Origin: Fluoribacter dumoffii NY 23
Lineage (GTDB): Bacteria; Pseudomonadota; Gammaproteobacteria; Legionellales; Legionellaceae
Length of the DNA: 64,000 nucleotides
Assembly: GCF_000236165.1 (NCBI RefSeq)
Contig: NZ_CM001373.1
Span: forward strand, 784,304-848,303
Direction: 5' to 3'
The notes beneath the pieces were generated by a model that had not been told where the DNA came from, did not search any database, and saw only the letters and a program-made list of their open reading frames with translations. The first letter of the stretch is position 1. Every line of letters starts with the position of its first letter. The position numbers and the translations under genes were made by a program. Positions 48,437-58,200 of the stretch are shown in pieces.

Positions 48437-49386
48437 AAAATGCTGTAATACGTGGTACCGGAAGTTATATTCCTGAGAAACAACTTACTAATCTTGAACT
48501 TGAATCAATGTTGGATACCAGTGATGAGTGGATTGTCACCAGGACTGGAATCAGCAGCCGTAGCATTGCCCAACCTCATGAAACCACCTCATATATGGCT
48601 TCCAAAGCTGCTGAACAAGCACTAAGTGCTTCAGGTTTGAATGCGGATGAAATTGATTTAATCCTTGTAGCAACATGTACTCCGGATAATTTTTTTCCGG
48701 GGGTTGCCTGTTATGTGCAGCACGCTTTGAAAATTAAACGACCTATACCTGCTTTTGATGTAGGCGCTGCCTGCAGCGGTTTTGTATACGTTATGGATAT
48801 AGCAAAACAATATATTGAATCGGGTGCTGCTAAAAATATTCTTGTAATTGGCAGTGAAAGTATGTCCAGAGCTGTGGATTGGACTGATCGTGCAACATGT
48901 GTCCTATTTGGAGACGGTGCTGGAGCAGTAGTTTTAAGTGCAAGCGACAGGCAAGGCATTATGGGGAGCGTTTTACATGCTTCTTATGATGCAGAAAAAC
49001 TCTTGAATTTGAGTAATGCAACCTTCGATAATCAACGCGCTACAATTAGCATGCGTGGTAACGAAGTTTTTAAAATCGCAGTGAAAATTATGGGCGATGT
49101 TGTCGATGAAGTTTTAGAGGTCAGTCATTTGAAAAAATCTGATATTCAATGGCTTATTCCTCACCAAGCAAATATGCGTATTATTCAAGCAATCGCTAAA
49201 AAACTTGACCTTCCTATGTCCCAAGTAATTGTTACTATTGGTAGCCAGGGTAACACTTCGGCGGCATCCATTCCTTTAGCCCTGGATCATTCTATTCGAA
49301 CCCATCAGATTAAAAGAGATGAATTATTATTGATTGAGTCCTTTGGTGGCGGAATGACTTGGGGAGCTATGGTAATTCGTTATTAA
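48433..49386 (+). CDS. fabH: 3-oxoacyl-[ACP] synthase III
   Basis: 317 aa. Starts fatty acid elongation by condensing acetyl-CoA with malonyl-ACP. Active-site Cys in [13 protein letters not shown] (about residue 112), His in [11 protein letters not shown] and Asn in [13 protein letters not shown] overlaps the plsX stop (ATGA). Next in the canonical plsX-fabH-fabD-fabG-acpP-fabF order. Confidence 0.97.
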   Translation: MKNAVIRGTGSYIPEKQLTNLELESMLDTSDEWIVTRTGISSRSIAQPHETTSYMASKAAEQALSASGLNADEIDLILVATCTPDNFFPGVACYVQHALKIKRPIPAFDVGAACSGFVYVMDIAKQYIESGAAKNILVIGSESMSRAVDWTDRATCVLFGDGAGAVVLSASDRQGIMGSVLHASYDAEKLLNLSNATFDNQRATISMRGNEVFKIAVKIMGDVVDEVLEVSHLKKSDIQWLIPHQANMRIIQAIAKKLDLPMSQVIVTIGSQGNTSAASIPLALDHSIRTHQIKRDELLLIESFGGGMTWGAMVIRY

Positions 49387-49439
49387 TTACTTTTTTATAC
49401 TACTTTTATGAATTAATTTTTAGTTCGGAGCTATTTTTA

Positions 49440-50378
49440 ATGGTAAAAACAGCATTTGTATTTCCTGGGCAAGGTTCACAATCAGTAGGTATGTTGGCTG
49501 ATTTTGAGTTGCAGTATCCTGTTGTTGTCAACACTTTCGCAGAAGCATCGGAGGCAGTAGGTTATGATCTATGGAAATTAGTGCAAAGCGGACCTGAAGA
49601 AAAATTAAACCAAACCGAACATACACAGGTGGCAATGCTTACAGCAGATGTTGCAGTGTACAAACTCTTAATGGAGCATAGCGTTGCTCAGCCTATGATT
49701 ATGGCTGGCCATAGTCTTGGCGAGTATGCTGCTTTGGTTTGTGCTAATGCACTATCATTGTTTGATGCTGCTTGCCTGGTGGCACGTAGAGGGCAAGTAA
49801 TGCAAAATGCAGTCCCTTTAGGTTTAGGTGCGATGGCTGCAATTGTTGGTTTAACAGATGAGCAAGTAAACACTTTATGCACGCAAGCTTCCCAAGGGAA
49901 TGAAGTGGTTACTCCCGCAAATTATAATGCAATTGGTCAAGTTGTAGTGGCAGGACATACCCCAGCTGTTAATCGAGTAATAGCTCTGGCTGAGGATGTT
50001 GGTGCGCGTCTAGCCAAAGTGATCCCGGTAAGCGTTCCATGCCACTGTCCATTATTGTCTGATGCCGCTGCATCTTTTGCTGAATATCTCGCAAAAATTG
50101 AATTTACTACTCCTAAAACAGATGTTGTCAGTAATGTGGATTTAAGTATTTATCATTCTGCAGAGCATATACGTGAAAAATTAACTGAACAGCTGTACAG
50201 CCCTGTACGTTGGGTCGAAACGATTCAGCTCTTTAAAAATAATGGAGTAGAACTTGTTCTGGAGTGTGGTCCTGGAAAAGTTTTGAGCGGCTTAATTAAG
50301 AGGATAGATAGAAGCTTAAATACTATTAGCGTTTACGATACTATTAGTTTGGAACAGCTTGAAGAGCAATTTGTATAA
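49440..50378 (+). CDS. fabD: Malonyl-CoA:ACP transacylase
   Basis: 312 aa from ATG 49440 (CGGAG upstream). The longer frame overlaps fabH and would add 27 implausible residues. FVFPGQGSQSVGM, the GHSLGEYAALV nucleophile elbow with catalytic Ser, and CHCPLL with catalytic His are present. It loads malonyl groups onto AcpP. Confidence 0.97.
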   Translation: MVKTAFVFPGQGSQSVGMLADFELQYPVVVNTFAEASEAVGYDLWKLVQSGPEEKLNQTEHTQVAMLTADVAVYKLLMEHSVAQPMIMAGHSLGEYAALVCANALSLFDAACLVARRGQVMQNAVPLGLGAMAAIVGLTDEQVNTLCTQASQGNEVVTPANYNAIGQVVVAGHTPAVNRVIALAEDVGARLAKVIPVSVPCHCPLLSDAAASFAEYLAKIEFTTPKTDVVSNVDLSIYHSAEHIREKLTEQLYSPVRWVETIQLFKNNGVELVLECGPGKVLSGLIKRIDRSLNTISVYDTISLEQLEEQFV

Positions 50379-50507
50379 CCTGGGAACCCACGGATTCCTT
50401 GGACGTTTGAGATGTAGAGTGAGCATATTCTTAATAGCATGGATGTGAAATGATTCATGCAAATGCTCATTTTATAAAAATAAAATATTTTTCTAGAGGA
50501 AAAATAA

Positions 50508-51254
50508 ATGATGAGTCTGGAAGGGAAAATTGCTTTAGTTACAGGGGCAAGCCGGGGAATAGGTCAGGCTATAGCCCTTAAATTAGCGCAAGAAGGTGCA
50601 TTTGTTTACGGTACAGCAACTACAGAGCAGGGCGCCCAATCTATAAATGCCTATTTTGAAAAGGAAAAATTAACTGGGAAAGGGCTTGTGCTGGATGTTA
50701 CGGATTCGGAGCAAATCGAAAAAGTAATCGGTGAATTGGCTCATGAAAATCAGACTCCTTCGATATTGGTGAATAATGCTGGGATAACCTCAGATAATTT
50801 ACTGCTGCGCATGGATGATGATGAATGGTATAAAGTAATCGAAACGAATTTGAATTCAATATACAAAATGTCTAAAATCTGTATAAAACCCATGTTTAGG
50901 GCCAGATGGGGACGAATTATTTCTATTGGGTCAGTAGTTGGTTCAAGCGGAAACTCAGGTCAAGTCAATTATACTGCAGCAAAAGCCGGGATTGTTGGTT
51001 TCAGCAAGTCCTTAGCGCAAGAAATTGGAAGCAGGGGAATTACTGTTAATGTTGTGGCGCCTGGTTTTATTGATACAGACATGACAGCGGCTTTACCGGA
51101 TATGGTAAAGGAAGAAATGTTAAAAAGAATTCCTATGCGAAAGCTGGGAGAGCCTAAAGATATAGCCGAAGCAGTAGCTTTTTTAGCATCAGAAAGTGCT
51201 AAATATATCACGGGTGAAACAATTCATGTCAATGGTGGCATGTATATGGATTAA
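50508..51254 (+). CDS. fabG: 3-oxoacyl-[ACP] reductase
   Basis: 248 aa SDR enzyme that uses NADPH to reduce 3-oxoacyl-ACP. TGASRGIGQAIAL is the cofactor site, NNAGITSDNLLLRMDDDEW the family loop, and S-Y-K are represented by ISIGSVVG, NYTAAKAG (Tyr and Lys). Two consecutive ATG codons (50508 and 50511); AGAGG sits eight bases before the first. About 130 bases follow fabD. Confidence 0.97.
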   Translation: MMSLEGKIALVTGASRGIGQAIALKLAQEGAFVYGTATTEQGAQSINAYFEKEKLTGKGLVLDVTDSEQIEKVIGELAHENQTPSILVNNAGITSDNLLLRMDDDEWYKVIETNLNSIYKMSKICIKPMFRARWGRIISIGSVVGSSGNSGQVNYTAAKAGIVGFSKSLAQEIGSRGITVNVVAPGFIDTDMTAALPDMVKEEMLKRIPMRKLGEPKDIAEAVAFLASESAKYITGETIHVNGGMYMD

Positions 51255-51292
51255 ATGCACTTGCGTTATCTGTATAAATGAATAAACTATAC

Positions 51293-51445
51293 CACTTCCA
51301 TTTAACTTTGGTTGTTTGGTATTTTGAATTGCTTCGAGATAAGTGATTGATTAAGTTTAAAATGATAGCTGGATTGATATTTTACCTGGGAGCTATTTAA
51401 ATAAATTTAAGACCTGATTTAAGCAATCAAAGTTAAGTGGAAGTG
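51293..51445. repeat. Long inverted repeat between fabG and acpP
   Basis: CACTTCCATTTAACTTTG (51293-51310) and its near-perfect complement CAAAGTTAAGTGGAAGTG (51428-51445) match at 17 of 18 positions, and the pairing continues inward for about seven more bases with two mismatches (22 of 25 in all). The arms enclose about 100 bases that contain no frame. It may be a stem-loop in the leader of acpP, a binding site, or a decayed miniature element. Confidence 0.6.
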
Positions 51446-51512
51446 AGTGTAATTAACTAAATAATCCGGAATTTTTTTAAATTTCCATCAACCGAAAGAG
51501 GAAAATCAAGTT

Positions 51513-51761
51513 ATGAGTACAGTTGAAGAGCGTGTTCGCAAAATTGTTGTTGAACAGTTAGGCGTTAAAGAAGAAGAGTTAAAGAATGATGCATCATTTG
51601 TTGATGATTTGGGTGCTGATTCTTTAGATACTGTGGAATTGGTTATGGCTCTTGAAGAAGAATTTGAAACAGAAATTCCTGATGAAAAAGCTGAAAAGAT
51701 TACCACGATTCAAGAAGCAATTGACTATATTGAATCTAATTTAAATAAAGAAGAAGCATAA
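51513..51761 (+). CDS. acpP: Acyl carrier protein
   Basis: 82 aa. [23 protein letters not shown] contains the Ser that carries the 4'-phosphopantetheine arm (DSL). Very acidic, as usual. Strong ribosome binding site (AGAGGAAAA). It follows a 258-base gap after fabG and is probably transcribed both from fab readthrough and from a promoter in that gap. Confidence 0.98.
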   Translation: MSTVEERVRKIVVEQLGVKEEELKNDASFVDDLGADSLDTVELVMALEEEFETEIPDEKAEKITTIQEAIDYIESNLNKEEA

Positions 51762-51836
51762 CCTTGCTTTTTATCTCCTTCTCTCCTGCGCATAGCGTGG
51801 GAGATGGATGGGAAATTGTTTTACGAGGAGCCTTCA

Positions 51837-53075
51837 TTGAATAAGCGGCGTGTAGTAATTACTGGTATGGGTATGATTACCCCTGTCGGGCTTAATGTAG
51901 AAGAAACTTGGCAAAATATATTGGCTGGTGTGAGTGGTGTTGTTTTGGCAGAGGATTTTGACGCCGAGGAATACAGTACACGAATATGGGCCAAGGTTAA
52001 GGATTTTAATATTGAGAACTATGTTCCGCTAAAAGATGCTCGTAAAATGGATGTTTTTACCCAATACGGCATTGCTGCAGCTGATGAAGCAATGCTGGAT
52101 TCGGGCTTGAAGATTGATGCGAACTTGGCAAATCGAGTTGGTGTGGCTGTCGGTGCAGGTATTGGCGGCATTCAGACAATTACCAATAATCAAGATAAAC
52201 TCGTGGCAGGTGGACCTCGAAAAGTTTCTCCATTTTTTATTCCAGCAGGTATCATTAACATGGTTGCTGGACAGATTTCAATAAGGCATCAGCTGAAGGG
52301 ACCCAATATTTCTGTTGTTACTGCGTGCACTACGGGTACACATAATATTGGATTGGCCGGGCGAATAATTGCCTATGGCGATGCTGACGTTATGGTATGT
52401 GGCGGGGCGGAAATGACCCTGACTCCTCTATGCCTGGCAGGGTTTTCTGCTGTGCGCTCTTTATCCAAGCGTAATGACGAACCCCAAAAGGCATCAAGGC
52501 CTTTCGATAAAGACAGGGATGGGTTTGTCATGGGAGAAGGCGCAGGTGTTCTTATTTTAGAAGAATATGAACACGCCAAAGCGCGTGGTGCGAAAATTTA
52601 TGCTGAACTTGTGGGTTTTGGCATGTCGGGTGATGCTTATCATATCACTGCTCCTGATGAGGATGCAGATGGTGCGGCCCGTGCGATGGAAGCAGCAATA
52701 AGAGACGCAGGGATTGACCCGGAACAAGTGGATTACATCAATGCTCATGGCACCTCTACCTATCTCAATGATTTAAATGAAACGAAAGCGATTAAGCGTG
52801 TATTTAAACAACACGCATATGAATTGGCAGTGAGCTCCACAAAATCAATGACTGGACATTTACTCGGTGCTGCTGGTGCTGTTGAAGCCATATTCAGCAT
52901 TTTAGCACTCAAAGATCAAATTGCCCCACCAACGATTAATTTAGAGAATCCTGATGAAGGATGCGATTTGAATTATGTGCCTCATACTCCTCAAAAGAGA
53001 GCTATCAATTATGCCCTAAGTAATTCACTGGGTTTTGGTGGAACCAATGGCAGCTTGTTATTTAAGCGGATCTAA
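51837..53075 (+). CDS. fabF: 3-oxoacyl-[ACP] synthase II
   Basis: 412 aa from TTG 51837, with GAGGAG seven bases upstream; this gives the normal length and start ([17 protein letters not shown]), whereas the longer frame from 51804 does not. Active-site Cys in [12 protein letters not shown], with His in [11 protein letters not shown] and [15 protein letters not shown]. It elongates unsaturated and saturated acyl-ACP. Ends directly before mltG (stop TAA abuts ATG). There is no pabC between fabF and mltG, unlike E. coli. Confidence 0.95.
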   Translation: MNKRRVVITGMGMITPVGLNVEETWQNILAGVSGVVLAEDFDAEEYSTRIWAKVKDFNIENYVPLKDARKMDVFTQYGIAAADEAMLDSGLKIDANLANRVGVAVGAGIGGIQTITNNQDKLVAGGPRKVSPFFIPAGIINMVAGQISIRHQLKGPNISVVTACTTGTHNIGLAGRIIAYGDADVMVCGGAEMTLTPLCLAGFSAVRSLSKRNDEPQKASRPFDKDRDGFVMGEGAGVLILEEYEHAKARGAKIYAELVGFGMSGDAYHITAPDEDADGAARAMEAAIRDAGIDPEQVDYINAHGTSTYLNDLNETKAIKRVFKQHAYELAVSSTKSMTGHLLGAAGAVEAIFSILALKDQIAPPTINLENPDEGCDLNYVPHTPQKRAINYALSNSLGFGGTNGSLLFKRI

Positions 53076-54074
53076 ATGATATTTCCAAGACATAAAAAAC
53101 TGATATTGTATGTTGTAATACTGTTTTTTATGTCTTTTTTTCTTTTCTTTTTGACGAATTACTATCAAATAATCAGCCCAATTATTCCTAAAGACGGTGC
53201 ACCGGTAATTATCTCGCTTGATCGAACTGCTTCCGCATCTCAATTTGTAAAGACACTGAAAGATAAAAAGTTAATTCATTCAGGAAGCGGAATTTTATTG
53301 ATGATTCGTTTTTCTGGTTTATCATCCAAGCTTAAGGCAGGGGTATACCAGATTAAGCCAGGTGAAACTGCAATGCAGTTAATTGGTCGAGTTGTAGCAG
53401 GAGATGTGTTAACCCAAAATTTCACAATTATTGCGGGTACTACCCAACAAAAAATTTCTCAAGATTTGGCCAAAGCACCTTATTTAAATTATCGCCCCAC
53501 GGATTGGGATTCCATTAAGGACAATCACCCTAATGCCGAAGGGTTATTACTTGCTGATACTTATCAATATCGAGGTGGGAGTAATGGTAAAAGTTTACTA
53601 GAGCATGCCCACCAGAATTTAATGAATTATTTAAACAGGGCTTGGTCTGGTAGAGAACCCAATTTACCGTATAAAACTCCCTATGAATTACTTACAGCTG
53701 CCTCAATAATTGAGAAAGAAACAGCCATTCCCCAAGAGCGTAAATTGATTTCGGGTGTTATGGTCAACCGCTTAAATAAAAAGATGCCCTTGCAGATGGA
53801 CCCTACAGTCATTTATGGATTGGGTTCTGCCTATAATGGAAAACTATCACATAATGACTTGCTGATTGACTCTCCCTATAACTCATACCATTATAGAGGC
53901 TTACCGCCAACACCCATTGCTATGGTAGGTAAGGAAGCATTAGATGCTGCAGCTCATCCACAACTTTCCAACTACTTGTATTTTGTTGCCAAAGGAGACG
54001 GAACCCATCAGTTTTCGGAAACATATCAGCAACAAAAGCAAGCGATTAATCAATATAAGCGCAAGGAACAGTAA
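53076..54074 (+). CDS. mltG: Endolytic murein transglycosylase MltG
   Basis: 332 aa, one N-terminal transmembrane helix (about 7-28). YceG-like domain: [38 protein letters not shown] with the catalytic Glu, and [10 protein letters not shown] and [16 protein letters not shown]. Cuts nascent glycan strands at the membrane. It directly follows fabF and its last base is the first base of the tmk ATG. Confidence 0.95.
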   Translation: MIFPRHKKLILYVVILFFMSFFLFFLTNYYQIISPIIPKDGAPVIISLDRTASASQFVKTLKDKKLIHSGSGILLMIRFSGLSSKLKAGVYQIKPGETAMQLIGRVVAGDVLTQNFTIIAGTTQQKISQDLAKAPYLNYRPTDWDSIKDNHPNAEGLLLADTYQYRGGSNGKSLLEHAHQNLMNYLNRAWSGREPNLPYKTPYELLTAASIIEKETAIPQERKLISGVMVNRLNKKMPLQMDPTVIYGLGSAYNGKLSHNDLLIDSPYNSYHYRGLPPTPIAMVGKEALDAAAHPQLSNYLYFVAKGDGTHQFSETYQQQKQAINQYKRKEQ

Positions 54075-54709
54075 TGCCATCTCTAACTGGGAAGTTCATT
54101 GTTATTGAAGGACTGGAAGGTGCCGGAAAATCTACTGCAATCAGTATTATCCTGGAATTACTCGAAAATAGGCAGATTCAAACAGTCACTACCCGGGAAC
54201 CTGGGGGTACAGTAATAGGTGAGCTTTTACGTGATGTGATTAAAAATCCCAAATATCACGAGATCCTGGATAACCGCAGTGAATTATTATTATTATATAC
54301 AGCTCGAATTCAGCTTGTTGAGGAAGTTATTAAGCCTGCTCTACGCCAAGGCATTTGGGTTATAGCCGATCGATTTGAACTTTCAACTATGGCCTATCAG
54401 GGCGGAGGAAGAGGATTAGACCAAGAAATGATTCAGCGCTTGTCTTCTTTTGCTTTGGAGGGACTGCAGCCCGATTTAACTTTATACCTGGATATCAGTC
54501 CAGAGGAAGGAATGAAGCGAGTTAAATTAAGAGGGGAGTTTGACAGGATTGAGCAACAATCGATTGATTTTTTTCATCGCGTCCATGCAAGCTATATTAA
54601 TCATGTCAGTAAGGATTCCAATGCAGTGATGATTGATGCCCGATGTCCTCTGGATGATGTGCAACGAGCAATTCAACATGTAATGAATAAATTCCTTGAG
54701 CAGCAATAA
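54074..54709 (+). CDS. tmk: Thymidylate kinase
   Basis: 211 aa. P-loop [32 protein letters not shown] (DRX motif, substrate site) and [22 protein letters not shown] (lid). Phosphorylates dTMP to dTDP. One-base overlaps on both sides (TAATG) tie it to mltG and holB. Confidence 0.96.
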   Translation: MPSLTGKFIVIEGLEGAGKSTAISIILELLENRQIQTVTTREPGGTVIGELLRDVIKNPKYHEILDNRSELLLLYTARIQLVEEVIKPALRQGIWVIADRFELSTMAYQGGGRGLDQEMIQRLSSFALEGLQPDLTLYLDISPEEGMKRVKLRGEFDRIEQQSIDFFHRVHASYINHVSKDSNAVMIDARCPLDDVQRAIQHVMNKFLEQQ

Positions 54710-55671
54710 TGAGTGATTTTAATGACTTTTCCGGGCATTTACCCTCGAATATAGATCAAAATTTTCAATCACAATGGAAGCAAATCCAATCTGCATGGGC
54801 CCATCAGCGTATTCCTCAATCTATGTTGTTTGTTGGCTCTTTTGACCGTCCTTTTTTGGATTTTTTAAAAATATTAACCCAGTTGTATTTGTGTAAAAAT
54901 GAAGGAAGCCAGCCCTGTTTTGAATGCATTGATTGTCAAATGGTCGCAAACGGTGAACACCCAGACGTGGAGTGGATTAAGCCTGAAAAGATAGGCGGGC
55001 CGATTAAAATTGATCAAATAAGGGAATTACAAGATTATGCCTATTTGACACCGCAACGCACTAAATATCGATTGATTGTCATTGAGTCCGCAGATCGAAT
55101 GAATACCTCTGCCGCCAATTCATTATTAAAAATTTTGGAAGAACCGCCGCAACAAACCCTTTTTTTACTTTTAGCTCAGCAACTCAGTACCCTGTTACCC
55201 ACGGTTTTAAGCAGATGCCAGATAATCCGCTTTGCATCACATGATAATCAATCAATGACTCATCCTTTGCAATTGGCTGAGTATTATCCGGAAGGGTCAG
55301 CTCAAGCAATGATTGTGAAGCAGTCGGAATTTATTTTAGATGGTTTAATCGCAGTAATGAAAAAAAACGTACATCCTAGTAGTGTTGCCTCTCAATGGGG
55401 CCAGTTTGATTTGGGAATATTACTGTGGTTTTTGTATTTGATTTTTGCTCAAATTCAAGTGATTCAAATTAATACATCCGTGGATCCGAGTACCGTTCTA
55501 CCGCAGTTAAATTATTTAAAGACTGCATTAAAGCCCGGAATGATTTTTTCCCTGATTGATAGAATAAATACCTTGCAGCGAAAATTAAGCCATAATATGA
55601 ATATAAATCAAACTTTGGCTCTTGAGGATTTATTGTTCGCATTAGAAAGCGACTCCAGTACTTTCTCATGA
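54709..55671 (+). CDS. holB: DNA polymerase III delta' subunit
   Basis: 320 aa clamp-loader subunit. It has the zinc module CKNEGSQPCFECIDC, SANSLLKILEEPPQQT and the LSRCQ (SRC) motif of clamp loaders, and no working P-loop, as expected for delta'. Starts at the last base of tmk. Followed by the PilZ gene 49 bases later, as in many Pseudomonadota. Confidence 0.93.
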   Translation: MSDFNDFSGHLPSNIDQNFQSQWKQIQSAWAHQRIPQSMLFVGSFDRPFLDFLKILTQLYLCKNEGSQPCFECIDCQMVANGEHPDVEWIKPEKIGGPIKIDQIRELQDYAYLTPQRTKYRLIVIESADRMNTSAANSLLKILEEPPQQTLFLLLAQQLSTLLPTVLSRCQIIRFASHDNQSMTHPLQLAEYYPEGSAQAMIVKQSEFILDGLIAVMKKNVHPSSVASQWGQFDLGILLWFLYLIFAQIQVIQINTSVDPSTVLPQLNYLKTALKPGMIFSLIDRINTLQRKLSHNMNINQTLALEDLLFALESDSSTFS

Positions 55672-55720
55672 CGGAGCAACTGTTTTATGCAAATCAGGGA
55701 TTGCACAAGGAAGATCGATA

Positions 55721-56059
55721 ATGGATACGGTACCACAAATAAATTGTTCTTTTCCTAGCGAATCAACGCTTTATTCTGCATATATGCCTTTTGTCAAAGG
55801 AGGCGGTTTATTTATTCGCACCCATACAAATTATCAATTTGGCTCCGAAGTGAAACTATCAGTCAAATTAATGGATGAAGATGAACCCTATGTCGTTGAC
55901 GGTAAAATAGTCTGGATTACACCCAGAGGAGCTCAGGGGAACAAGGTTCCCGGGATAGGGGTACAATTAATTGGCGAAAACAGCCGTTATATTTGTAATA
56001 AAATAGAAACCTATTTAGCGGGCATGTTAAAATCCTCCCAATATACAGATACAATTTAG
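55721..56059 (+). CDS. PilZ domain protein
   Basis: 112 aa. FVKGGGLFIRT ... and SVKLMDEDEPYVVDGKIVWITPRGAQGNKVPGIGVQLIG fit the small PilZ domain family that lies between holB and tatD, similar to type IV pilus PilZ of Pseudomonas, which binds the pilus ATPase region rather than c-di-GMP. The RxxxR c-di-GMP motif is not obvious. Possible role in pilus assembly or twitching. Confidence 0.85.
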   Translation: MDTVPQINCSFPSESTLYSAYMPFVKGGGLFIRTHTNYQFGSEVKLSVKLMDEDEPYVVDGKIVWITPRGAQGNKVPGIGVQLIGENSRYICNKIETYLAGMLKSSQYTDTI

Positions 56060-56113
56060 CTGAAGGGGAAAGAAATCTTTCCTTCTTGAGCAAAAATAAT
56101 TAAGAGGTTATTT

Positions 56114-56890
56114 ATGCTAGTTGATTCTCACTGTCATTTGAATTTTCTCGATTTAGGTGATTTTAACAATGATATAGCAAATGTTTTGACACAAGCAAAA
56201 GCAAATGGCGTGCAACATTTTTTGTGTGTTTGCGTCGAATTAAGTGATTATCCGCAACTCGAAAAACTTGCGTCAGAGTATCCTGACATCAGTATTTCGG
56301 TGGGTGTGCATCCCAATACTGAAATGGATACTCTCGTCACCTCCGACTTGCTCTGTGATTTAGCTAAAAATCCGGCATGTGTTGCAATAGGAGAAACAGG
56401 GCTGGATTATTATCGGACTCATACTGATGAAGCCCGGGAAATACAACGTAACCGCTTTCGAGAGCACATAAAGGCGTCTTTGGAATCTGCCAAACCATTG
56501 ATAATCCATACTCGCCAAGCTGCGGAGGATACAATCGCATTAATGGCTGAGGAAAATGCCCATAAAATTGGTGGGGTCATGCATTGTTTTGCTGAAAGTC
56601 TGGATATTGCATATAAAGCGATGGAACTGAATTTCTACATATCATTCTCTGGAATCGTTACTTTTAAAAATGCAACTGCCCTCCAGGACGTTGCCCGAAA
56701 AATTCCTTTAAATCGAATACTTATTGAAACGGATTCACCGTATTTAGCCCCTGTGCCTTTTCGCGGCAAGCAAAATCATCCAGCCCTGGTAAAATATGTA
56801 GCAGAAGCAATAGCGGAGATTCGCGGGCTTTCCTTTGCTGAGGTAGCTGAAATCACTACTAATAATTTTTATACTTGCTTCAAATTATAG
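56114..56890 (+). CDS. ycfH: TatD family metal-dependent hydrolase (DNase)
   Basis: 258 aa. DSHCHLNFLDL (first metal His-x-His), AIGETGLDYYR (Glu), IIHTRQA (His), MHCFAES and ETDSPYLAPVPFRGKQNHP (Asp, final metal ligands). 3'-5' DNase/RNase family; YcfH paralog next to holB in E. coli. End of the fab-to-holB cluster. Confidence 0.93.
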   Translation: MLVDSHCHLNFLDLGDFNNDIANVLTQAKANGVQHFLCVCVELSDYPQLEKLASEYPDISISVGVHPNTEMDTLVTSDLLCDLAKNPACVAIGETGLDYYRTHTDEAREIQRNRFREHIKASLESAKPLIIHTRQAAEDTIALMAEENAHKIGGVMHCFAESLDIAYKAMELNFYISFSGIVTFKNATALQDVARKIPLNRILIETDSPYLAPVPFRGKQNHPALVKYVAEAIAEIRGLSFAEVAEITTNNFYTCFKL

Positions 56891-56957
56891 GAAATAGCAT
56901 AAGTGCTTAATACGGGGCTCTGCGTAAGCCTTTTTATTTTTTATCGGGGATCAATTA

Positions 56958-58055
56958 ATGACGTTTTATATAGGGTTAATGTCTGGAACCAGTATGGATG
57001 GTATTGATGCTGCACTTGTTGATGTAGAAAAAAATACCCTGATTCATGGAATCACTACCAACTACAGCGATGAAGTGAAAACTCGTATGAATTGCTTACT
57101 TGACGGTGCAAGCACAAGTCTGGCTGCTATTTGCCAACTAAATACATTAATCGGAAGGGAGTTTGCCTATGCTGTGACAGAATTGTTGCAAAAGACAAAA
57201 ATGTCAGCCCATGATATTTGTGCAATCGGCAGTCATGGACAAACTGTATGCCATAATATAGATTCTGCTGTCCCCTATACCCTACAGTTAGGTTGTGCGC
57301 ATACTATTTCAACGCTGACCCAGATCACTGTTGTTGCCGACTTTAGAACCCGGGATGTCGTTTTGGGCGGCCACGGAGCTCCTTTTGCACCGGTTTATCA
57401 TCAAAAATTATTCGAGAATGAAAAAAATCACATAGCAGTAGTTAACGTGGGGGGAATTAGCAATATTACATTCATTAATGCACGTGAACCGATTAAAGGT
57501 TGGGATACAGGACCCGGAAATTGCCTAATGGATGCCTGGATCCGGAAGCAGCAAGGAAGAGAGTACGATGCTGGCGGCGAATGGGCCCAACAAGGGGAAA
57601 TAATTCTCCCTCTACTTGAACTATTAATGGCGGATTCTTTCATCGCCTCTTTACCCCCAAAGAGCATAGGTAAAGAGTATTTTTCTTTATCCTGGCTTCA
57701 AACCTCTTTAAAGGAAGAATATAAAGCTGTAGACGTACAAAAAACGTTACTGGCATTCACTGCCAAATCCATTGCGAATACCGTTTTAAACGAACAACAT
57801 CTTGTTAAAACGATGTATTTGTGTGGTGGAGGCGCCCACAATGTTGCGCTTTTGCACCTGCTTAATGAGTTATTACCAGAAACCCAGGTCAAGAGTATAG
57901 CTGAAATTGGGATTAGTCCTGATTATTTGGAAGCAATGATGTTCGCGTGGCTGGCTGCAAAAACTATAAATCAAACTCCTGTAGATTTAAGATCCATCAC
58001 TGGATCTCAAAGGCCGGCCATTCTGGGGGCAATTTATCCAGTCACTAAGTCTTAA
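56958..58055 (+). CDS. anmK: Anhydro-N-acetylmuramic acid kinase
   Basis: 365 aa. Converts anhydroMurNAc from cell-wall turnover into MurNAc-6-phosphate. GLMSGTSMDGIDAALVDV and IGSHGQTVCHN, VADFRTRDV, NVGGISNITFI, WDTGPGNCLMDAW and LCGGGAHN are the family signatures. Alone on the strand between tatD and an MFS gene. Confidence 0.96.
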   Translation: MTFYIGLMSGTSMDGIDAALVDVEKNTLIHGITTNYSDEVKTRMNCLLDGASTSLAAICQLNTLIGREFAYAVTELLQKTKMSAHDICAIGSHGQTVCHNIDSAVPYTLQLGCAHTISTLTQITVVADFRTRDVVLGGHGAPFAPVYHQKLFENEKNHIAVVNVGGISNITFINAREPIKGWDTGPGNCLMDAWIRKQQGREYDAGGEWAQQGEIILPLLELLMADSFIASLPPKSIGKEYFSLSWLQTSLKEEYKAVDVQKTLLAFTAKSIANTVLNEQHLVKTMYLCGGGAHNVALLHLLNELLPETQVKSIAEIGISPDYLEAMMFAWLAAKTINQTPVDLRSITGSQRPAILGAIYPVTKS

Positions 58056-58200
58056 TAAATTTCATATTGTTTTCTATAAGATAGAAGTGAAATGACTTTT
58101 TGAAAATTTCATTTGCCTCTTCTTATCTAGAATAAAATCATATTGACAAAATAAATACGTATAAGCTTAAATGTAAAATTTCAAACGGAGTGAACTTAAC

